A model generated the notes under the pieces. The model made no database searches, was not told the origin of the DNA, and saw nothing but the letters and a program-made list of their open reading frames with translations. A stretch of 9,823 nucleotides of DNA, from the NCBI GenBank assembly GCA_031285105.1, contig JAITWV010000213.1, positions 1 to 9,823 on the forward strand. The letters are read 5' to 3'. The first letter of the stretch is position 1. Each line of letters begins with the position of its first letter. The translations under genes were made by a program, and so were the position numbers. The DNA comes from Streptococcaceae bacterium (GTDB lineage: Bacteria > Bacillota > Bacilli > Lactobacillales > Streptococcaceae). Shown piece by piece: positions 6,352 to 9,823 of this stretch.

Positions 6352-7287
6352 ATGAAGAAAAAATTAACTGTTCAAGAAATGATTCAGACTTTACAAAAAT
6401 TCTGGTCAGACAATGGCTGTATGGTCATGCAAAGTTATGATACACCAAAAGGAGCTGGCACGATGAGTCCATTTACCTTCTTGCGTGCAATTGGACCTGA
6501 GCCGTGGAATGCGTGTTATGTAGAGCCTTCACGTCGTCCTGCTGATGGGCGCTATGGTGAAAATCCAAACCGTTTGTACCAACATCATCAATTCCAAGTG
6601 GTTATGAAGCCATCACCTAGTAACATTCAAGAATTATACCTTGAGTCATTAAGTTTATTAGGAATCAACCCACATGAACATGATATTCGTTTTGTAGAAG
6701 ACAACTGGGAAAATCCTTCAATGGGTTGTGCTGGTTTAGGTTGGGAAGTTTGGTTAGATGGGATGGAGATTACGCAATTCACTTATTTCCAACAAGTCGG
6801 TGGTTTAGCGGTAAAACCTGTCACCTCAGAAGTTACTTATGGAATTGAACGTTTAGCTTCATACATTCAAGAAGTAGACTCCGTTTATGACTTAGAGTGG
6901 ACTAATGGCGTAAAATATGGAGAAATTTTCACTCAACCAGAATATGAACACTCAAAATATTCATTTGAAGTTTCCAATCAAGAAATGTTACTAGAAAATT
7001 TTGATAAATACGAACAAGAAGCCAAAAGATGTATCGAGCAAAATTTAGTGCATCCGGCCTATGATTATATTTTACAATGTTCACATACATTTAACTTATT
7101 AGATGCGCGTGGAGCTGTTTCGGTTACCGAACGTGCAGGTTATTTGCACCGCATTCGTAATATGGCCAAAGCAGTCGCTAAAATCTTTGTAGCTGAACGT
7201 GAAAAATTAGGTTTCCCATTATTAGATGATGAAGGTCGAGCAAAGATTGGCTACGTGAAACCAGAAGAAAAAGGAGGAGAAGTGTAA
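6352..7287 (+). CDS. glyQ: Glycyl-tRNA synthetase alpha subunit
   Basis: This is a 311-residue catalytic alpha subunit of the bacterial alpha2-beta2 glycyl-tRNA synthetase, which activates glycine with ATP and charges tRNA-Gly in the cytoplasm. It is a class II enzyme. Motif 2 covers about residues 55-85 and includes the hallmark [18 protein letters not shown], and motif 3 is [10 protein letters not shown] (160-169) with its invariant Arg167. The N-terminal [17 protein letters not shown] and the acidic [18 protein letters not shown] block are diagnostic of GlyQ. The length is slightly above the usual 290-305, with the extra residues in the charged C-terminal tail. The ATG at 6352 follows AGAGGAAAG (6340-6348). 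Expression is controlled by the glycine T-box just upstream. The TAA stop overlaps the first base of glyS. Confidence 0.98.
   Translation: MKKKLTVQEMIQTLQKFWSDNGCMVMQSYDTPKGAGTMSPFTFLRAIGPEPWNACYVEPSRRPADGRYGENPNRLYQHHQFQVVMKPSPSNIQELYLESLSLLGINPHEHDIRFVEDNWENPSMGCAGLGWEVWLDGMEITQFTYFQQVGGLAVKPVTSEVTYGIERLASYIQEVDSVYDLEWTNGVKYGEIFTQPEYEHSKYSFEVSNQEMLLENFDKYEQEAKRCIEQNLVHPAYDYILQCSHTFNLLDARGAVSVTERAGYLHRIRNMAKAVAKIFVAEREKLGFPLLDDEGRAKIGYVKPEEKGGEV
7271..7277 (+). promoter_or_regulatory. Strong ribosome binding site of glyS
   Basis: AAGGAGG lies inside the last codons of glyQ, nine bases before the glyS ATG at 7287. With the one-base TAATG stop-start overlap it indicates translational coupling, which fits the equal alpha and beta stoichiometry of the enzyme. 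Confidence 0.85.
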
Positions 7288-9350
7288 TGGCAAAAGATTT
7301 ATTACTAGAAATTGGTTTAGAAGAAATGCCTGCTCATGTGGTGACTCCTTCAATGAATCAACTAGTGCAAAAAACGCAAAAATTCTTAAAAGAAAACCGC
7401 TTAGACTTTGAACGAGTAGAAGGATTATCAACACCAAGACGTTTGGCTGTAAAAGTTTACGGATTAGCTGAAAAACAAGCCGATACCAAAGAAGAATTTA
7501 AAGGTCCTGCTAAAAAAATTGCCATGGATGAAGCGGGCAACTGGTCAAAAGCAGCGATTGGATTTGTTAAAGGTAAAGGACTGGATGTATCAGATATTAC
7601 TTTTAAAGAAATTAAAGGTGTTGAGTACGTTCATGTTACAAAGGCTGAGCAAGGAAAGTTAGCCAGCGAGATTTTGGTTCATTTAAATAGCGTTATTGAA
7701 AGTTTAACATTTCCTGTTAGCATGCGTTGGGCTGATTTTGACTATGATTACATTCGCCCGGTTCATTGGATTGTGGCGTTATTAGATGAAGAAATTATTC
7801 CATTTACCGCTTTAAATGTGGCAACTGGAAGAACATCAAGGCCACACCGTTTAGCTAAAGGGACACCAACGTTTACCAGTCCGAAAAATTATGAAGAAGA
7901 ATTAAAAGCCTATCAAGTCATCGTTAATCCAGATGCTCGTAAAAAAATGATTGTAGAGCAAATGAAAACTTTGGCTAGTGAGCATTCATGGCATCTAGAA
8001 ATTGATGAAAAATTACTAGAAGAAGTCAATAATTTAGTTGAGTTTCCAACAGTTTTTGCTGGAAAATACGATGAAAAATACCTAGAATTGCCAAGTGAAG
8101 TATTAGTCACATCAATGAAAGAGCACCAAAGATTCTTTGAAGTATATGATGAAAACAAACAATTATCCCCTCATTTCATTTCCGTGCGTAATGGTGGAGT
8201 GGAATTTATCGAAAACGTAATTGCTGGTAATGAAAAAGTGTTAGTGGCAAGACTAGAAGACGGTGAATTTTTCTGGAATGAAGACAAACACTTAAAAATT
8301 AACGACCTAGTTGAAAAGTTAAGTAAAGTAACCTTCCATGAAAAAATCGGCACCTTAACGCAGCACATGAAACGAACAGGTGCCATTGCTCAAATTTTAG
8401 CAGATTTAGTCGGATTAACTGGCACCCAAAAAGAAGATTTGAAACGTGCAGCAAGTATTTATAAATTTGACTTAGTAACCAATATGGTCGGCGAGTTTCC
8501 AGAATTGCAAGGGGTGATGGGTGAAAAATACGCTTTACTTCAAGGCGAAACAATCTCAGTAGCCCAAGCCATTCGTGAACATTATCTGCCAATTTCAGCA
8601 GAAGGTGAGCTACCGGTTTCAAAAGTTGGTGCCGTTTTAGCCATTGCTGATAAATTAGATAGCTTATATAGCTTCTTTTCAGTCGATTTAATCCCATCAG
8701 GTTCCAATGACCCTTATGCCTTACGCCGCTTTGTCCAAGGAGTGATTCGTATTATGGAGGCATTTGGTTGGGATATTGACTTTGCGCTATTGCAAGAGCA
8801 AATTTATACACATATCAATGAAAATATTGATGAATACAGCATTACTTTTTCTCATGATCGTCAAGCACTAGAATTTGTTAAAGCACGTATTCGTCAATTG
8901 TTATCAAGTAAAATCAAACGTCATGATATCTTAGATGCTGCAGTGAAAGCCAATCAATCAAGAATTACTGAAATCTTTGCCGCCGCACAAGTACTAGATA
9001 CACACGCAAATGATGAGACTTTCCGTGATATTATTGAAAGTTTAACACGCGTAGTGAATTTAGCTAAAAAAGCGACAGTAGCGTTGGATGTCAATACGAC
9101 TTTGTTTGAGAACGAGCATGAAGAAAAATTACATGAAAAAATAGTCGAACTCGCACAAAATTATGATGTTTCAGCAAGTGAGCGCTTCGAGTTATTATCT
9201 AGTTTAGCCCCACTTATCGTCAATTATTTTGACAATACGATGGTCATGACAGACGATGAAAAAGTGAAAAATAACCGCCTAAGTGAATTAAAACGCTTGG
9301 CAACAATGATTACTTCATTTGCTGCAGTGGATGAATTGATTGTAAAATAA
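7287..9350 (+). CDS. glyS: Glycyl-tRNA synthetase beta subunit
   Basis: This is the 687-residue beta subunit of the heterotetrameric glycyl-tRNA synthetase, of normal length. It binds and positions tRNA-Gly for the GlyQ active site. Family blocks are the N-terminal LLLEIGLEEMPAHVV (5-19), VTSMKEHQRFFEVYD (274-288), LEDGEFFWNEDKHL (323-336), an HD-like helical region with FHEKIGTL (350-357) and VTNMVGEFPELQGVMGEKYA (397-416), and SGSNDPYALRR (471-481). The C-terminal anticodon-binding DALR-type domain covers about 580-680 and includes FELLSSLAPLIVNYFDNTMV. It is the second gene of the T-box operon, co-translated with glyQ. It ends at a hairpin shared with the convergent acylphosphatase gene. 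No frameshift or unusual composition was seen. Confidence 0.98.
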   Translation: MAKDLLLEIGLEEMPAHVVTPSMNQLVQKTQKFLKENRLDFERVEGLSTPRRLAVKVYGLAEKQADTKEEFKGPAKKIAMDEAGNWSKAAIGFVKGKGLDVSDITFKEIKGVEYVHVTKAEQGKLASEILVHLNSVIESLTFPVSMRWADFDYDYIRPVHWIVALLDEEIIPFTALNVATGRTSRPHRLAKGTPTFTSPKNYEEELKAYQVIVNPDARKKMIVEQMKTLASEHSWHLEIDEKLLEEVNNLVEFPTVFAGKYDEKYLELPSEVLVTSMKEHQRFFEVYDENKQLSPHFISVRNGGVEFIENVIAGNEKVLVARLEDGEFFWNEDKHLKINDLVEKLSKVTFHEKIGTLTQHMKRTGAIAQILADLVGLTGTQKEDLKRAASIYKFDLVTNMVGEFPELQGVMGEKYALLQGETISVAQAIREHYLPISAEGELPVSKVGAVLAIADKLDSLYSFFSVDLIPSGSNDPYALRRFVQGVIRIMEAFGWDIDFALLQEQIYTHINENIDEYSITFSHDRQALEFVKARIRQLLSSKIKRHDILDAAVKANQSRITEIFAAAQVLDTHANDETFRDIIESLTRVVNLAKKATVALDVNTTLFENEHEEKLHEKIVELAQNYDVSASERFELLSSLAPLIVNYFDNTMVMTDDEKVKNNRLSELKRLATMITSFAAVDELIVK

Positions 9351-9391
9351 AAAACAAGAGGCTAGGACATGATTTGTATGTCCAGCCTCTT
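9351..9391. terminator. Bidirectional terminator between glyS and acylphosphatase
   Basis: AAGAGGCT (9356-9363) and GGACAT (9365-9370) pair with ATGTCC (9378-9383) and AGCCTCTT (9384-9391). The stem is 14 bp with one bulged A and a seven-base loop. Leftward, the complement of 9350-9354 gives a T-run, so termination of the minus-strand gene should be efficient; rightward the tail TTATTACTTAT is weaker. The GAGGCT-GGACA core resembles terminator hairpins seen repeatedly in Enterococcus and relatives (from memory, not checked). Confidence 0.85.
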
Positions 9392-9392
9392 A

Positions 9393-9770
9393 TTACTTAT
9401 AAGTTACTTTAAAAGAAGAAGAAAATACTAAATCAGGCGTTTCTTCCACACTTGCTTCATTAACCATTCCACTTGGCGAAGGAGAAGATTTGACCATTTT
9501 GATAAAAAGCTCAATCGTTTCATTCGTGCCAAGTGCTTCAATTGAAACTGAACCATCGTCTTCATTCCAAACAGCGCCAGTTACACCCAAATTATCTGCA
9601 ACTCGTTTGGTCATATAACGAAATCCAACTCCTTGAACCACACCTTTGACATTCATACGAATTTTGCGAATATCTGGATTATCCTCAGTGATTTTTGGAT
9701 GCGTAGTCTCAGGTGTATTTTGCGTGATGAACTTTTCTTTTAGATTTTGCAAGAGTCCTTTTTTCTTCAT
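9393..9770 (-). CDS. Acylphosphatase with N-terminal extension
   Basis: This small cytoplasmic enzyme hydrolyses acyl phosphates such as carbamoyl- or 1,3-bisphosphoglycerate-type carboxyl-phosphates. The signature VKGVVQGVGFR (41-51) carries the catalytic phosphate-binding Arg51. GAVWNEDDGSV (65-75) carries the catalytic Asn69 and the second signature, and the domain runs from about residue 34 to 125. Typical acylphosphatases have about 90 residues; this one has roughly 33 extra N-terminal residues, a basic amphipathic stretch (MKKKGLLQNLKEKF) followed by a Thr/Pro-rich linker. Two starts are possible. The ATG at 9770 (125 residues) has GGAAAGGA 12 bases upstream and is preferred. The in-frame ATG at 9782 (129 residues) directly abuts that site, which is too close. 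It converges on glyS, and its promoter or upstream partner lies at or beyond the window edge. Confidence 0.9.
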   Translation of the reverse strand: MKKKGLLQNLKEKFITQNTPETTHPKITEDNPDIRKIRMNVKGVVQGVGFRYMTKRVADNLGVTGAVWNEDDGSVSIEALGTNETIELFIKMVKSSPSPSGMVNEASVEETPDLVFSSSFKVTYK

Positions 9771-9782
9771 GTTTATAATCAT

Positions 9783-9791
9783 TCCTTTCCG
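9783..9791 (-). promoter_or_regulatory. Ribosome binding site of the acylphosphatase gene
   Basis: The minus strand reads CGGAAAGGA ending at 9783, immediately before the ATG at 9782 and 12 bases before the ATG at 9770. Its position decides for the downstream start, although the spacing is slightly long. Confidence 0.5.
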
Positions 9792-9823
9792 CTACGCTCC
9801 AAGGCACAACACCACATGAAAAA

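Noticed and set aside
6204..6440. 78-codon plus-strand open frame across the T-box
   Set aside because: It is a chance frame covering the T-box, its terminator and the start of glyQ in another frame, with no ribosome site or recognisable protein.
8299..8697. 132-codon minus-strand open frame inside glyS
   Set aside because: It is antisense to strongly conserved glyS sequence, without ribosome site or family features. Other open frames within glyQ, glyS and the LCP and Mga genes were dropped for the same reason.
1..9823. CRISPR array, insertion sequence, tRNA or rRNA gene
   Set aside because: No regularly spaced repeats, transposase motifs, terminal inverted repeats, tRNA cloverleaf or rRNA segments were seen.

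Overview
The window looks like chromosomal DNA of a low-GC Gram-positive bacterium of the Lactobacillales, most likely Enterococcus or a close relative. The support is AT-rich composition, strong AAGGAG-type ribosome binding sites, intrinsic terminators, a T-box riboswitch in front of glyQS, two Mga/MafR-type regulators and a LytR-CpsA-Psr (LCP) cell-wall protein. The genus is inferred from gene content; no marker gene settles it.

Layout. Positions 1-164 hold a hairpin terminator with a duplicated arm. It lies between an unseen gene to the left and a minus-strand MFS transporter (165-1325). Next come two tandem minus-strand paralogous Mga-family regulators (1433-2938 and 3013-4530). The MFS gene and both regulators each have a candidate promoter, and a good terminator separates the first regulator from the MFS gene. 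A 319-base AT-rich divergent region (4531-4849) separates the second regulator from the plus-strand LCP gene (4850-5998), which ends at its own terminator. A glycine-type T-box leader (about 6087-6304) then controls the translationally coupled glyQ-glyS operon (6352-9350). The right end has a convergent minus-strand acylphosphatase gene (9393-9770), which shares a long hairpin terminator with glyS.

How the parts relate. The right half is housekeeping: glycyl-tRNA synthetase is made in response to uncharged tRNA-Gly, and a small acylphosphatase follows on the other strand. The LCP protein probably attaches glycopolymers to peptidoglycan. The left half is more accessory: two PTS-responsive-type regulators about half identical in their N-terminal 185 residues, beside a putative exporter. 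The MFS and second-regulator promoter regions share a 13-base word, which may hint at common control but could be chance.

I did not find an unmistakably new system. The points most worth a second look are the tandem Mga pair and its possible targets, an Arg-to-Asn change in a conserved LCP motif, the N-terminal extension of the acylphosphatase, and the duplicated-arm hairpin at the left edge.
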